Source: Prorocentrum cordatum (taxonomy: Eukaryota; Sar; Dinophyceae; Prorocentrales; Prorocentraceae). Taken from it: 64,000 nt of DNA. A model generated the notes under the pieces. It ran no database searches, was not told the origin of the DNA, and was given only the letters and a program-made list of their open reading frames with translations. The stretch is from NCBI GenBank assembly GCA_963575745.1, contig CAUYUJ010006335.1, forward strand, positions 1-64,000. Direction: 5' to 3'. The translations under genes were made by a program, and so were the position numbers. Shown one piece after another: positions 43,863 through 55,109 of this stretch (position 1 is the first letter of the stretch; the number at the start of each line of letters is the position of its first letter).

Positions 43863-45082
43863 AACTCGTAGAACTTCCCTTAGCAAGTTATTGCTGGAAG
43901 CTAAGAGTAATTCCGGGGCGCTGGAGAGCTAGTTGACAAGAAAAATTTCGACGGACCTTTTAGTGACTTTTGGTCGGTTGAAATTTTTGTTCTTAAAATT
44001 TGAACATTCGTTAGAGCTCTAGTATGTTTTCCCATGATATTCGATCTTATTCCCGCTCGCCATCTTGATCTCAGCTCGATCGGGTACCTTTTACTGTCAA
44101 AAAGCAGGCAGGCGGGATCGGCCGTTTTGAGTCATCTTGATACGCGCTGTCGGTCTTCTGAACATAACTCGAGCTTCAGGACAGCTACAGGGCCAGTAAG
44201 CACAGCTAATCGATGTAGAATGATCAGGCGCGTTCGCCTGTTGAACCCAGAGGCCTGAACTCGGTCTCCTAGCCGAGCTAGGTTCAAAAACCTATTCGTA
44301 TTATCCGAGTCATCTTGACAGACGCTCTCGGCACTTTGTACTTAACTCGAGCTGTAGGGCAGCTACAGAGCTCATAGTCACAGAAATCGATTGGGAATCA
44401 TCAGGCGCGTTCGTCTGTTGAATCGAGAGCTCTGAACTCGCCCTGCTGCCCGAGCTAGAATCGCGAAACTATTCGTATTGTTCGAATCATATGAAGAGGT
44501 ACTGTCGCTTCCTAAACTTAACTCGGGCTGTAGGGGGCTACAGTGCTGGTGGGGACAGCAATCGATTTGGAGACATCAGGCGCGTCCGCCTGTGGAAGCC
44601 AGAGCTCGGAACTCGGCCTGCTGCCTGAACTCGGTCCGCGAACCTGTTCGTATTGTTCGAGTCATCCTGAAAGATGCTGTCGGTTTTCTGCACTTAACTC
44701 GGGCTGTAGGGGAGCTGCAGGGCTGGTAATCACAGGAATCGATTCGGAGACATCAGACGCGTCCGCCTGTCGCATTCAGAGGCCTGAACTCGGTCTGATA
44801 CTCGAGCTGGGTTTAGGAAACTATTCGTTTTGTTTGAGTTATCTTCAGAGGTGCTGTTGATTAGCGCACGTAACTCGGGCTGTAGCAGAGCTACAGAGCT
44901 CGTACAGAAGACAATCCAGAAGCATCAGGGGGCGTTCGGCTGTTGCATCGAGAGGTCTGAAATCGCTTGGGCTGAAAAACTATTCGTTCTCTGCAATTTA
45001 TTTTCTACATTATATATAGTCAGGAAGCTCTACGAGTCCCCCGGCGGTAAGAAAGGTTGACGGTTTACCGCCGGCGCCCAGT
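43863..45082 (+). repeat. Complete type I unit
   Basis: A 1220-bp unit starting directly after the preceding CAGT with TAACTCGTAGAACTTCCC; hairpin at 45023-45082. It has the same length and subtype order as its left neighbour, giving a head-to-tail pair of full-length units. Confidence 0.85.
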
Positions 45083-45758
45083 TGGCCGACCCGGCCGAGG
45101 CGGAACATGTGACAACCTTTGGGTGGTTTTACGACTATTTGAAAGATATTCGACCATTTGTTTTGAGAAAGCAGATTTTTCGCACCTGTAGACGACTATG
45201 AGGGCCTCTGCGTCTTAATATGAGCTCTCTACATGCACTTTTACTATCAAAACACTTGGCGCAACTAACTTTATATCGACATGAACAAAGTCATGTTTTC
45301 TCTTTTTCGAGAGCTGCTTCCAGAAGCCCTCTTTTCCGATGCTAAGCAATCTTACGCGTGCTAGGAGCTCTACGAGGTTCCCGGCGGTGACCAGTTTGAC
45401 GGTTTACCGCCGGCGCCAGTTGGCCCACCCGGCCGAGGCGGACAATGTGGTAACTTTTCGGTGGTTGTCCGAATATTTGAAAGATATTTGACCATTTATT
45501 TTGAGAAAGCAGATTTTTTGCACCTTTAGTGGGTTAAGGCGCGCCTGCCAGTAAAATTTTCAGGTCCGTAGCTGTAGTATTACTACCAAAACACTTGGGA
45601 ATCAACGTTGGATAAAAACAGAAAAACGTGATTTTTCGAGTTTCTCAGATCTTGCTCTAGACGCTTTCTTCATGCTTACCGATGAGCGCCGTGTGAGAAA
45701 GGAGCTCTACGAGGGCCCCGGCAGTAACCTGGTTGACGGTTTACCGCCGGTTCCCAGT
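45083..45758 (+). repeat. Two truncated type S units
   Basis: Units 45083-45420 and 45421-45758, both 338 bp and both starting TGGCC right after CAGT. The hairpins run 45364-45420 (type B) and 45701-45758 (the GGTTCCCAGT subtype). They share a truncation point but have different interiors. Confidence 0.8.
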
Positions 45759-45934
45759 CTTCGCTCTCCGGGTTTTCGACGCTACCAACGAAAGATATTT
45801 GACAATTTATTTTGAGAAAGCAGATTTCTGTAAACGACTATGAGGGCCTATCTGTCTCAGTATGAGCTCTATAGGCGCACTTTTACTATCAAAACATTGG
45901 CGGAACCATCTTGATGTCGACACGAAAACAATCT
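45759..45934 (+). repeat. Family D scrap and S fragment
   Basis: A short D-like scrap (CTTCGCTCTCCGGGTTTTCG) is joined to an S 3'-half fragment that ends at AACAATCT without a hairpin, interrupted by the next type I start at 45935. Confidence 0.65.
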
Positions 45935-47140
45935 TAACTCGTAGAGTTTCCCTTAGCAAGTTATTGCTGGAAACTAAGAGTTATCCTGGGGCGCTGGAGA
46001 GCTAGTTGGCAAGGAAAATCTCGACGGATCTTTTGCTGACTTTTGGTCGGTTGAAAATTTGGCTCTCGAAATTCAACAATTCGTTAGAGCTCTAGTATTT
46101 TTTCCCGTGATATTCGATCTTATTCCCGCTCGCCATCTCGGTCTCAGCTTGATCAGGTACCTTTTACTGCGAAAAAGCACACGGGCGGGATCGGCCGTTT
46201 CGAGTCATCTTGTCACGCGGTGTTGGTTTTCTCAAGATAACTCGAGCTTCAGGTCAGCTAAAGAGCTGGTAAGCACAGCTAATCCATTCAGAATGATCAG
46301 GTGTGTTCGCCTGTTGAATCCAGAGGTCTGAATTCGGTCTGGTAGCCGAGCTAGGTGCGCAAACTTATTCGTATTGTTCGAGTCATCTTGACAGGCGCTC
46401 TCGGTTTTCTGTACTGAACTCGAGCTACAGGACAGCTAAAGAGCTGATGCGTACAGAATCTGATTCAGAATCATCAGTGGCCGTTGTCTGTCGAATCCAG
46501 AGCTCTGAACTCGGTCTGCTGCCCGATCTAGAATCGCGACACTATTCGTATTCTTTGAGTCGCTTGCGAGATGCTGTCGGTTCTTTGCACTTAACTTGTA
46601 GGGGGGCTGCATGGCTGGTAATTACTGGAAACGATTCGGAGACATCAGGCGCGTTCGCCTGCGGAATCCAGAGCTTCGAACTCGGTCTTTTGCCCGAACT
46701 AGGTCCGCGAAGCTATTCGTATTGTTCGAGTCATCCTGAGAGGTGCTGTCGGTTTCCTGCACTTAACTCGGCTACAGGGGGGGCTTCAGGGCTGGGAATC
46801 ACAGGGATCGATTCACGGATATCAGACGCGTCCGCCTGTCGCATGCAGAGGTCTGAACTCGGTCTGATACTCGAACTAGGTTTGCCAAACTATTCGTATT
46901 GCTTGAGAGGTGCTGTCGATTTACGCACGTAACTCTGGCTGTAGGAGAGCTACAGAGCTCGTACAGAAGACAATCTAGAAGCATCGGGGGCGTTCGGCTG
47001 TTGCATCCGAGAGGTCTCAAATTGCCTGGGCTGAAAAACTTTTTTTTCTGTGTAATTTCTTTCGACATTATATGTTGTCATGAAGCTCTACGAGTCTCCC
47101 GGCGGTGACCAAGGTTGACGGTTTACCGCCGGCGCCCAGT
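45935..47140 (+). repeat. Complete type I unit
   Basis: 1206 bp from TAACTCGTAGAGTTTCCC to the hairpin at 47081-47140. The TIR-like 3' end reads TGAAGCTCTACGAG. Confidence 0.8.
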
Positions 47141-47818
47141 TCGCACCTGTAAACAATGAGCTCTGTAGATGGTCAAAACACTTGGCGGGGCCAACTTTAT
47201 CTGAACATGGATATAATATTTTTTTTTTCGAGAAATGCTTCCAGAAGCCTTCTCTTTTGATGCTGAGCACTTCTGCGCGTGCTAGAAGCTCTACGAGGTT
47301 CCCGGCGGTGACCAGGTTGACGGTTCACCGCCGGCGCCATCGATCTTATGCACGCTCGCCATCTTGATCTGAGCTCGATCGGTCGAATATAACTCGTAGA
47401 GCTTCCCTCAGCAAGTAATACCTCGTAGAGCTTTTCGGCAACGATGAGCTAGAGGAATTCCAGCGCGGGGTGGAGCTAGTTGGCCCACCCGGCCGAGGCG
47501 GACAATGTGGCAACTTTTTGGGTGGTTTTGCAAATATTTGAAAGATATTTTACCATTTATTTTGAGGAAGCAGATTTTTCGCACCTGTAGACGAATATAG
47601 GGGTCTCTGCGTCTAAATATGAGCTTGTAGATGCCCGTTTACTATCGAAACACTTGGCGGAACCAACTTCGTGTCGACATGGAAAAAATCATGCTTTCTT
47701 TTTTTCGAGAAATGCTTCGAGAAGCCCTCCCTTTTGATGCTGAGCACTCTTACGCGCGCGAGGAGCTCTACGAGGTTCCCGGCGGTGGCCACGTTGACGG
47801 TTCACCGCCGGCGCCAGT
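47141..47818 (+). repeat. S fragment, leader scraps and a complete S unit
   Basis: A 200-bp S fragment with its hairpin (47285-47340) ends GCGCCA instead of GCGCCAGT. A type I leader scrap follows (47341-47389), then a 29-bp type I 5' end (47390), and a complete 400-bp S unit at 47419-47818. Confidence 0.75.
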
Positions 47819-49009
47819 TGCTGGAAGCTTAAGAGTAATTCCGGGGCGCTGGAGAGCTAGTTGGCAAGAGAAATCTCGACGGACCTTTTGGTGACTTTTG
47901 GTCGGTTGAAAATTTTCTTGTTAAAATTCAACAATTCGTTAGAGCTCTAGTATTTTTTCCTATGTCATTCGATCTTATTCCCGCTCGCCATCTTGATCTC
48001 AGCTCGATCCGGCACCTTTTACTGCCAAAAAGCAGGCAGGCGGGATCGGCCATTTCGGGTCATCTTGTCAGGCGGTGACGGTTTTCTCAAGATAACTCGA
48101 GCTTCGGGACAGTTACAGAGCTGGTAAGCAGAGCTAATCGATGTAGAATAATTAGGCGCGTTCGCCTGTTGAACCTAGAGGTCTCAACTCGGTCTGCTAG
48201 CCGAGCTAGGTCCGCAAACCTATTCGTATTAGTCGAGCCATCTTGACAGACGCTCTCAGTTTTCTGTACTTAACTCGAGCTACAGGACAGCTACAGAGCT
48301 GATGCGTACAGAATCTGATTCAGAATCATCAGTGGTCGTTGTCTGTTGAATCCAGAGCTCTGATCTCGGTCTGCTGCCCGATCTAGAATCGCGAAACTAT
48401 TCGTATTGTTCGAGTCATCTTGAGAGATGTTGTCGGTTCTCTGCACTTAATTAACTCAGGCTGTAAGGGGACTGCAAGGCTGGTAATCACAGCAATCGAT
48501 TCGGAGACATCAGGCGCGTCCGCCTGCCGAATCCAGAGCTCCGAACTCTGTCTGCTGCCCGAACTAGGTCCGCGAATTTATTCGTATTGTTTGAGTCATC
48601 CTGAGAGATGCTGTCGGTTTCCTGCACTTAACTCGGGCTGCAGGGGGTGCTGCAGGGCTGGTAATAACAGGAATCGATCCAGAGACATCAGACGCGTCCG
48701 CCTGTCGTATGCAGAGCTCTCAACTCGGTCTGATACTTGAGCTAGGTTTGCCAAACTATTCGTATTGTCCGAGTCATCTTGAGAGGTGCTGTCGATGTAC
48801 GCACGTAACGCTGTAGGAGAGCTACAGAGCTCGTACAAAAGACAATCCAGCATCGGGGGCGTTCGGCTGTTGCATCCGAGAGGTCTGCAATTCCTGTGGC
48901 TGAAAAACTTTTTTTTCTGTGTCATTCTTTTCGACATAATATGTTGTCAGGAAGCTCTACGAGTCCCCCGGCGGTAACAAAGGTTGATGGTTTACCGCCG
49001 GCGCCCAGT
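47819..49009 (+). repeat. Type I unit
   Basis: The unit starts TGCTGGAAGC in the leader, has the four-subtype monomer order and ends with the hairpin at 48950-49009. Confidence 0.8.
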
Positions 49010-49134
49010 TTTTTCCCTTTTTCGAGAAATGCTTCAGAAGCTCTCTCTTTCGACTCTGAGCACTCGTACGCGTGGAAGGAGCTCTACGAGGTTCCCGGCG
49101 GTGACCAGGTTGACGGTTGACCGCCGGCGCCAGT
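49010..49134 (+). repeat. Strongly truncated S unit
   Basis: Only the last 125 bp of an S unit, including the hairpin at 49078-49134. It shows how far 5' truncation can go while the 3' end is kept. Confidence 0.8.
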
Positions 49135-50292
49135 TCCTGGGCGCTGGAGAGCTAGTTGGCAAGAAAAATCTCGACGGAACTTTTGATGACTTTTGGTCGG
49201 TTGAAAATTTTGTTCTCGAAATTCAACCATTCGTTAGAGCTCTAGTATTTTTTCCCGTGATATTCGATCTTATTCCCGCTCGCCGTCTTGATCTCAGCTC
49301 GATCGGGTACCTTTTACCGCCAAAAAGCACACGGGCGGGATCGCCTGTTTCGGGTCATCTTGTCACGCGGTGACGGTTTTCTCAAGATAACTCGAGCTTC
49401 AGGACAGCTACGGAGCTGTTAAGCACAGCTAATCGATTTAGAATGATCCGGCGCGTTCGCCTGTTGAACCCAGAGGTTTGAACTCGGTGTGCTAGCCGAG
49501 CTAGGTCCGGCAAACTATTCGTATTATTCGACTCATCTTGACAGACGCTCTCGGTTTTCTGTACATAACTCGAGCGACAGCTACAAAGCTGATACGTACA
49601 GAATACGATTCAGAATCATCAGTGGCTGTTGCCTGTTGAATCCAGAGCTCTGATCTCGGTCTGCTGCCCGATCTAGAATCGCGAAACTATTCGTATTGTT
49701 CGAGTCATCTTGAGAGATGCTGTCGGTTCTCTGCACTTAACTCGGGCTGTAGGGGGCTGCATGGCTGGTAATCACTGGAATCGATTTGAGACATCAGGCG
49801 CGCGCTTTTCATCCAGAGACCCGAATTCTGCTGCCCGAACGAGGTCTGCAAAACTATTCGTATTGTTCGAGTCATCCTGAGAGGTGCTGTCGGTTTTCTG
49901 CACTTAACTCGGGCTGTAGGGGGGGCTGCAGGGCTGGTAATCACAGGAATCGATTCAGAGACATCAGACGCGTCCGCCTGTCGCATGCAGAGGTTTGAAC
50001 TCGGTCTGATACTCGAGCTAGGTTTGCCAAACTATTCGTATTGTTCGAGTCATCTTGGGAGGTGCTGTCGATTTACGCACGTAACTCGGGCTGTAGGAGA
50101 GTTACAGAGCTCGTATAGAAGACAATCCAGAAGCATCGGGGGCGTTCGGCTGTTGTATTCGAGAGCTTTGAAATTGCTTGGGCTGAAAAACTATTTGTTC
50201 TGTGTAATTTTTTTCGACATTATATGTTGTCAGGAAGCTCTACGAGTCCCCCGGCGGTAACAAAGGTTGACGGTTTACCGCCGGCGTCCAGT
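49135..50292 (+). repeat. Type I unit
   Basis: The unit starts TCCTGGGCGC, has four monomer subtypes (one shortened near 49790-49830) and the hairpin at 50233-50292. Confidence 0.8.
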
Positions 50293-50767
50293 CTTCGCTC
50301 TCCGGGTTTTGGACTGCCAAGTGGACGCTACCAAGTGCACACTGCCAAGTAACTTAGAGCTCCCCTTCAGCAAGTACCTCGTAGAGCTCTTCGTCATCGA
50401 TGAGCTAGAGGAATTCCGGCGCGGGGTGGAGCTAGTTGGCCGACCCGGCCAGAAAGGACAATGTGACATCTTTTGGGTGGTTTTGCGATTTGTTGAAAGA
50501 GATTTGACCATTTATTTTAAGAGAGCAGATTTTTTGCACCTGTAGACAACTATGAGGGCCTCAGCGTCTTAATATGAGCTCTCTAGATGCACTTTAACTA
50601 TCAAAACACTTGGCGAAACCAACTTCATCTTGAAAAAAATCATGTTTTCTCTTTTCCGAGAAATGCTCCCAGAAGCCCTCCCATTTGTACTGAGCACTCT
50701 TACCGTGTTAGGAGCTCCACGAGGTTCCGGGCGGTGACCAGGTTGACGGGTCACCGCCGGCGCCAGT
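50293..50767 (+). repeat. Family D scrap, type I 5' end and S unit
   Basis: A D-like scrap with short imperfect repeats of CCAAGTG, a 25-bp type I start, then an S unit from 50375 to 50767 (393 bp; hairpin 50711-50767 with a mutated right arm GGGTCACC). Confidence 0.7.
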
Positions 50768-51946
50768 TTATGCTGGAAGCTTAAGAGTAATTCCGGGGCG
50801 CTGGAGAGCTAGTTGGCAAGAAAAATCTCGACAGACATTTTGAAGACGTTTGGTTGAAAATTTTGTTCTCTAAATTCAACTATTCGTTAGAGCTCTAGTT
50901 TCTCTTCCCGTGATATTCGATATCATTCCCGCTCGCCGTCTTGATCTAGCTCGATCGGGTACTTTTACTTCCCAAAAGCACTGCGACGGGATCGCCCGTT
51001 TCGGGTCATCTTGTCACGCGGTGATGTTTTTCTTAACATAACTCGAGCTTCAGGACAGCTACAGAGCTGATGAGCACAGCTAATCGATTGAGAATAATCA
51101 CGCGCGTTCGCCTGTTGATTCCAGAGGTCTGAACTCGGTCTGCTAGCCGAGCTAGGTCCGCAGACGTATTCGTATTATTCGAGTCATCTTGACAGACACT
51201 CTCGGTTTTCTGTACTTAACTCGGTATACAGGAACGCGACAGAGCTGATACGTACAGAATCGATTGCGTATCATCAGTGGCCGTTGTCTGTTGAATCGAG
51301 AGCTCTGAACTCGGTCTGCTGCCCGATCTAGAATCGCGAAACTATTCGTATTGTTCGTCATCTTGAGAGATGCTGTCGGTTCTCTGCACTTAACTCGGCT
51401 GTAGGGGGGGGGGCTGCATGGCTGTTAATTACTAAAATCGATTCGAAGACATCAGGCGCGTCCGCCTTCGAATCCAGAGCTCCGAACTCTGTCTGCTGCC
51501 CGAACTAGGTCCGCGAAACTATTCGTATTGTTCGAGTCATCCTGAGAGGTGCTGTCGGTTTCCTGCACTTAACTCGCGCTGTACGGGGGGCTGCAGGGCT
51601 GGTAATCACAGGAATCGATTCAGAGACATCAGACGCGTCCGCCTGCCGCATGCAGAGGTCTGAACTCGGTCTGATACGCGAGCTAGGTTTGCCAAACTAT
51701 CGTATTGTTCGAGTCATCGTGAGAGGTGCTGTCGATTTACGCACGTAACTCGGGCTGAGCTAGAGCTCGTACGTAAGACAATCCAGAAGCATCGGGGGCG
51801 TTCGGCTGTTGCATCGAAGAGGTCTGAAATTGCTTGCGCTGAAAAACTATTTTTTCGGTGTAATTGTTTTCGATATTATGTGTTGTCAGAAAGCTCTACG
51901 AGTCCTCCGGCGTTAAGAAAGGTTGACGGTACCGCCGGCGCCCAGT
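50768..51946 (+). repeat. Type I unit, degenerate hairpin
   Basis: The unit has the four-monomer order; the hairpin at 51890-51946 is damaged (CCGGCGTTAAG on the left, a short GGTACCGCC on the right). Confidence 0.75.
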
Positions 51947-52207
51947 GGTCAGATTTGAAAGATATTTGACCATTCATTTTGAGAAAGCAGATTTTTACGC
52001 CGAGCATTGGCATATACGATTTGTTTCCGGAGCAGCTCAACTCTCTCGAGCCAGTTTTAGTTGACTTGCCGGAACCGACTTCATCTTCACTCCGAAAATC
52101 TTAATTTGATGTTTTCCCAGAAAACTCCCAGAAGCTCTCCACTTCGATCCTGAGCTTTCTTACGGGTGCAAGAAGCTCTACGAGGTTCCCGGCGGTGACC
52201 AGGTTGA
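51947..52207 (+). repeat. Type S unit interrupted by LINE-2
   Basis: An S unit of the same subtype as the ends of 7965-8967 and 8968-9971. It runs through GAAGCTCTACGAGG, the left arm of the type B hairpin and the loop to ACCAGGTTGA, where LINE-2 begins. The rest of the hairpin is at 57637-57657. Confidence 0.85.
52198..52207 (+). repeat. LINE-2 target site duplication, left copy (ACCAGGTTGA)
   Basis: A ten-base direct repeat lying in the loop of the S-unit hairpin. The identical right copy is at 57627-57636. Undisturbed hairpins contain it once, so it is a target site duplication made on insertion. Confidence 0.85.
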
Positions 52208-52264
52208 GCAGAGCTTACCTCCTGCTTGGCTTGGTCTCACCGCTTGGGTCCCCCTCGTCTCGAG
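52208..52264 (+). promoter_or_regulatory. Pyrimidine-rich tract and AG, candidate trans-splice acceptor of LINE-2
   Basis: A tract rich in C and T (CCTCCTGCTTGGCTTGGTC, CCCCCTCGTCTCG) ends in AG immediately before CTGCATTGTGCAG, the first base of homology with LINE-1. In LINE-1 the same position is occupied by spliced-leader relics. This marks the AG at 52263-52264 as the likely acceptor for spliced-leader addition. Confidence 0.65.
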
Positions 52265-52562
52265 CTGCATTGTGCAGTAAGGTGTTCTTCTGTTCCACTT
52301 ACTGTACACGGTGCTTCAGAGTCTTTTTGCCTGAGTACCGTACATCTTTGCACATGTGTCGGCATACTATTCCTTTCTGCTGCGGTATTCTGCATTATCG
52401 AGTGCTCTCCATCGTGCACACACTGTCTGTTCGGTGCTGTCTCATTGCGTCTATTCATTCAGTGCTTCATTCAGTGTTTCATTCAGTGAGCTCACTGTTC
52501 TGCATTCAGTGTTGCATTCAGTGCTTCATTCAGTGTTGCATTCAGTGCTCTCTATTTGCACA
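52265..52562 (+). promoter_or_regulatory. LINE-2 5' UTR with tandem CATTCAGTG repeats
   Basis: The first 85 or so bases match LINE-1. From about 52453 to 52550 there is a tandem array built on CATTCAGTG with alternating GTTTCATT, CTTCATT and GTTGCATT spacers. The reading frame of ORF1 is open through this array, but the first ATG in good agreement with LINE-1 ORF1 size is at 52563. Confidence 0.6.
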
Positions 52563-53621
52563 ATGGCCGACGCTCGGATGTCTGATGCCGAAGCCAATGA
52601 TCGGAAATGGAGGCGTGATTTGGAGATGGCAGAGGAGAGAGCCAAGGAGTTGCAGCAACGTCAGGTGATCCTCAGTCAATCTAGTGATTTTGGTTTCAAG
52701 GTTTTCCTGGAACGGACATTCGACAAAGATGATCGATCAAAACGTGAGAGTGAGGAGAGCCGTCAATTACTTCAGACCCTTCATGAGAAGACGGATAAAA
52801 CGGAGAAGGCAGTCGTTGATCTCCAAAAGCAACAGCATGCTGATTCTGCGCGCATCACGGCTCTTGAGCAGCAGATGAAAAACGGTCATCCTTCCCTCGG
52901 GGGTGCTTCGACTCGCTCGGGTGCCCCATCGGACTTTGCGCCATCCTTCGTAGAAGCATACGGATGGGTGGAGGACAGGGCTTCGGCAGAAACGCGTAAT
53001 CGTACTTCTATCTCTGACAGGAATGCATATCAGGTGGTCACAAATTTGTTAGCCGTGCTGGAAACGAAAGATCCTCTTCTTCGTGCCAAGGTCGACCCCA
53101 TGGGTTCATGTCGTCTGCAGGGTAATCGTGCTTCATACGCGAGTGTTCGGATCAAATTCAATGCGGTTACTGAAAACGATGACCTATGGAGCGCCAAGAA
53201 GATCTGGGAAAATGCTTGGAACGATGCTGCTCAGAAAAATCTTCTGCTGGATCAGATGGCGGGATATGGTGCCAACCTGCCCTCACGAGTAAAGTTCACG
53301 GTTGAGAGCGCACCGTGGAAGACACCACGCCTGCAGGCCATCGGTCGGTTTCACGGCATCTGGGCCAGCGACTCGTGCCTTCGTAACATCAAACTCAAAG
53401 GAACGGCTGGCAGCGGGGCTACACCTTCTGAGATGTGGACCGACCCAGCGGAAGACGGAAATCGAAAACAGTTGGGTGAGTTCGCAGCCGGTGGCCAGTA
53501 CGGTGGTTCGGGTCAGTGGCGTATCATCAAAGAGAACTGGGATGCCTTTGCGTTGTTGCACCGTTTGGCCATCACGTCAGAAACGATGGAGCAGAGGCTT
53601 GCTACCGTCAACCGTCGTTGA
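52563..53621 (+). CDS. LINE-2 ORF1 protein (putative RNA-binding nucleoprotein)
   Basis: 352 aa from the ATG at 52563 (MADARMSDAE); the frame is open about 70 codons upstream through the 5' UTR repeats, which I exclude. An N-terminal charged helix and coiled coil span about residues 15-105 (EERAKELQQRQ, DLQKQQHADSARI), followed by a Ser/Gly linker and a C-terminal domain with FVEAYGW, RIKF and APWKTPRLQAIGR, matching the LINE-1 ORF1 motifs FIQLTGW, RIRF and APWKQPHVSAVGR. Overall identity is low, so the domain has been kept over long divergence. The role in binding element RNA is inferred from the architecture. It ends at TGA 53619-53621, in frame with ORF2. Confidence 0.85.
   Translation: MADARMSDAEANDRKWRRDLEMAEERAKELQQRQVILSQSSDFGFKVFLERTFDKDDRSKRESEESRQLLQTLHEKTDKTEKAVVDLQKQQHADSARITALEQQMKNGHPSLGGASTRSGAPSDFAPSFVEAYGWVEDRASAETRNRTSISDRNAYQVVTNLLAVLETKDPLLRAKVDPMGSCRLQGNRASYASVRIKFNAVTENDDLWSAKKIWENAWNDAAQKNLLLDQMAGYGANLPSRVKFTVESAPWKTPRLQAIGRFHGIWASDSCLRNIKLKGTAGSGATPSEMWTDPAEDGNRKQLGEFAAGGQYGGSGQWRIIKENWDAFALLHRLAITSETMEQRLATVNRR
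53619..53621 (+). promoter_or_regulatory. In-frame TGA between LINE-2 ORF1 and ORF2, candidate readthrough stop
   Basis: TGA followed by CAA. The downstream frame is open at once and encodes the endonuclease without any ATG until 54165, after the catalytic Glu (53763), the SLYLP motif and the DAN motif (54063). As in LINE-1, the residues GAI appear a few codons after the stop. Independent ATG initiation of an active endonuclease is therefore not possible here. Confidence 0.6.
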
Positions 53622-55109
53622 CAAACGTCGCGGGGCTCGGGTGCTATCTCAGTCACCTGTGCCTCGCAGAACATCCAGAAGGCGGGTAAGGCCGCCAATC
53701 ATCAGTATAACGTTCTGCGTCTTCTCTCTCACGATGTCCATTGGGATCTGCTGGGCTTGCAGGAATGTGAGAATGTCGACTTTAATTCAGACTGGTTTGC
53801 TAAGTTGGGGGTTAGTGCGCAGCTATCTTCTTGTCGCAAGGCAGGCATATTGTACCGTGGGGGAACGGCAATACGTGAGCAGTCTAGTGGTGACAGATGG
53901 GTGGCTGTCCTGTTCAATCGGGTTATCTTCGTCTCACTCTACCTTCCCGACAGCTCTGTGGGGGAGGCTCTCAACATCACGGATGTTTGTCTTCGTTCTA
54001 ATTCATTTCTCAGGCGGTACTGGGAAGGTTTGCATGGTTCTCTCAAGTTGGTTGTTGCTGCAGATGCGAATGTGGAAGTCAGACCACATCTCACGGACAT
54101 CGGAGGCGCCGCCTTGACGGGCCCAGGTCTGCGAGGCGCTGATGTTTGTCATGGGGATGGTGGGATGGAGAGGGAAAGGAGGAGGTATTCGTTACTACGT
54201 ATCAAGGTGGAGGACTGGATGATGGAGGAGAGCTTGATTGCCAGCAACACGTTCAGGGAGAGAGAGATCACGTGGTACGGATATCGGACAGGGGCACGAG
54301 AGGCGGGGAAGGTCTTGGACTATGTGCTAGTATCTCGTGGTACCGTGTTTGCGCCCGCCTCGGTGTCCTGGCCTCGCGAGTTGGGCAGTACTCGCAGGTT
54401 TAGTGACCACGCGTTGGTGCAAACGGAGTTGCAGCTTGATAGACCAGTCGTCGCGCCCAGATACGTTGCACGGGCTGTGCGGTGCCTATCCAGATGGATG
54501 CCGCTGACCTGGCACGACGGCTGCTCGTTTCAGACACGTCTCGACTCGTCAATCGACGAGAACCTCAGCCTTGAGGAGATTGAGAAACGTTGTCGTCGTG
54601 AGGCGTCTGCTACTTCGACTGCCCCCTTCTCGTCTATGCTCCCTCCCCGTCGGCACCCTGAACTTATTCGATTGCAGGAGGAAGTGAAGAGGTGGGAGGG
54701 GGGCAAGACGTCGGAGGAGTTCAAGAAGTTCAGGAGGAGGAGAGACCAGGAGAAGAGGAAGTTCGACAGGAGATGGATGGCTTGGAGGTTCTCGGAAGGG
54801 CGGAGGAGGACACAGAAGCACACGATCGAGAGCGTCCACGGGTCCGTGGATCGGGTTGATTGGCACGCCTCCCTCTTGGATCACACGCAGAGCTACGCAG
54901 ATGTGGGCGAGCGTGAGCGTGCCCATCTCTCTCTGGCCTCGCTGCGTGCACGCGTGGCTGCTGGATCCCAGGATGTTCCCCGTCTGCCTTGTCTCAGCGG
55001 TGTTTCGAGCTCGTTCTTGTCTTCATACGGCAAAGGCGTCAGGGCCAGATGGGATCTCCGCGGAGGTGCTCAAAGAACTCCCGTATCGGACCGTTCGTAT
55101 TTTTGCTGA
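53622..55109 (+). pseudogene. LINE-2 ORF2, 5' part: APE-type endonuclease and linker (before frameshift)
   Basis: Same frame as ORF1. Endonuclease motifs: LQE (Glu at 53763), VSLYLP (about 53937), DAN (54063), VLDYV (Asp at 54318) and SDH (Asp at 54405). They match the metal-binding and catalytic positions of exonuclease-endonuclease-phosphatase family LINE endonucleases, which nick target DNA. A basic and acidic helical linker follows. Homology to LINE-1 and LINE-3 ends near 54995 (PCLS), after which the frame carries unrelated residues to a stop at 55109; the homologous protein resumes one base downstream. The gap-free alignment with LINE-3 across the join (RARVAAG... versus RARAALH...) points to a single extra base. 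Confidence 0.8.

Noticed and set aside
52356-52562. N-terminal extension of LINE-2 ORF1 through the 5' UTR
   Set aside because: It is encoded by tandem 5' UTR repeats and has no match in LINE-1; the ATG at 52563 gives a protein of similar size to LINE-1 ORF1.
53302-54117. 271-aa plus-strand ORF overlapping LINE-2 ORF1 and ORF2
   Set aside because: An alternative frame of the real ORFs; the endonuclease motifs lie in the other frame.
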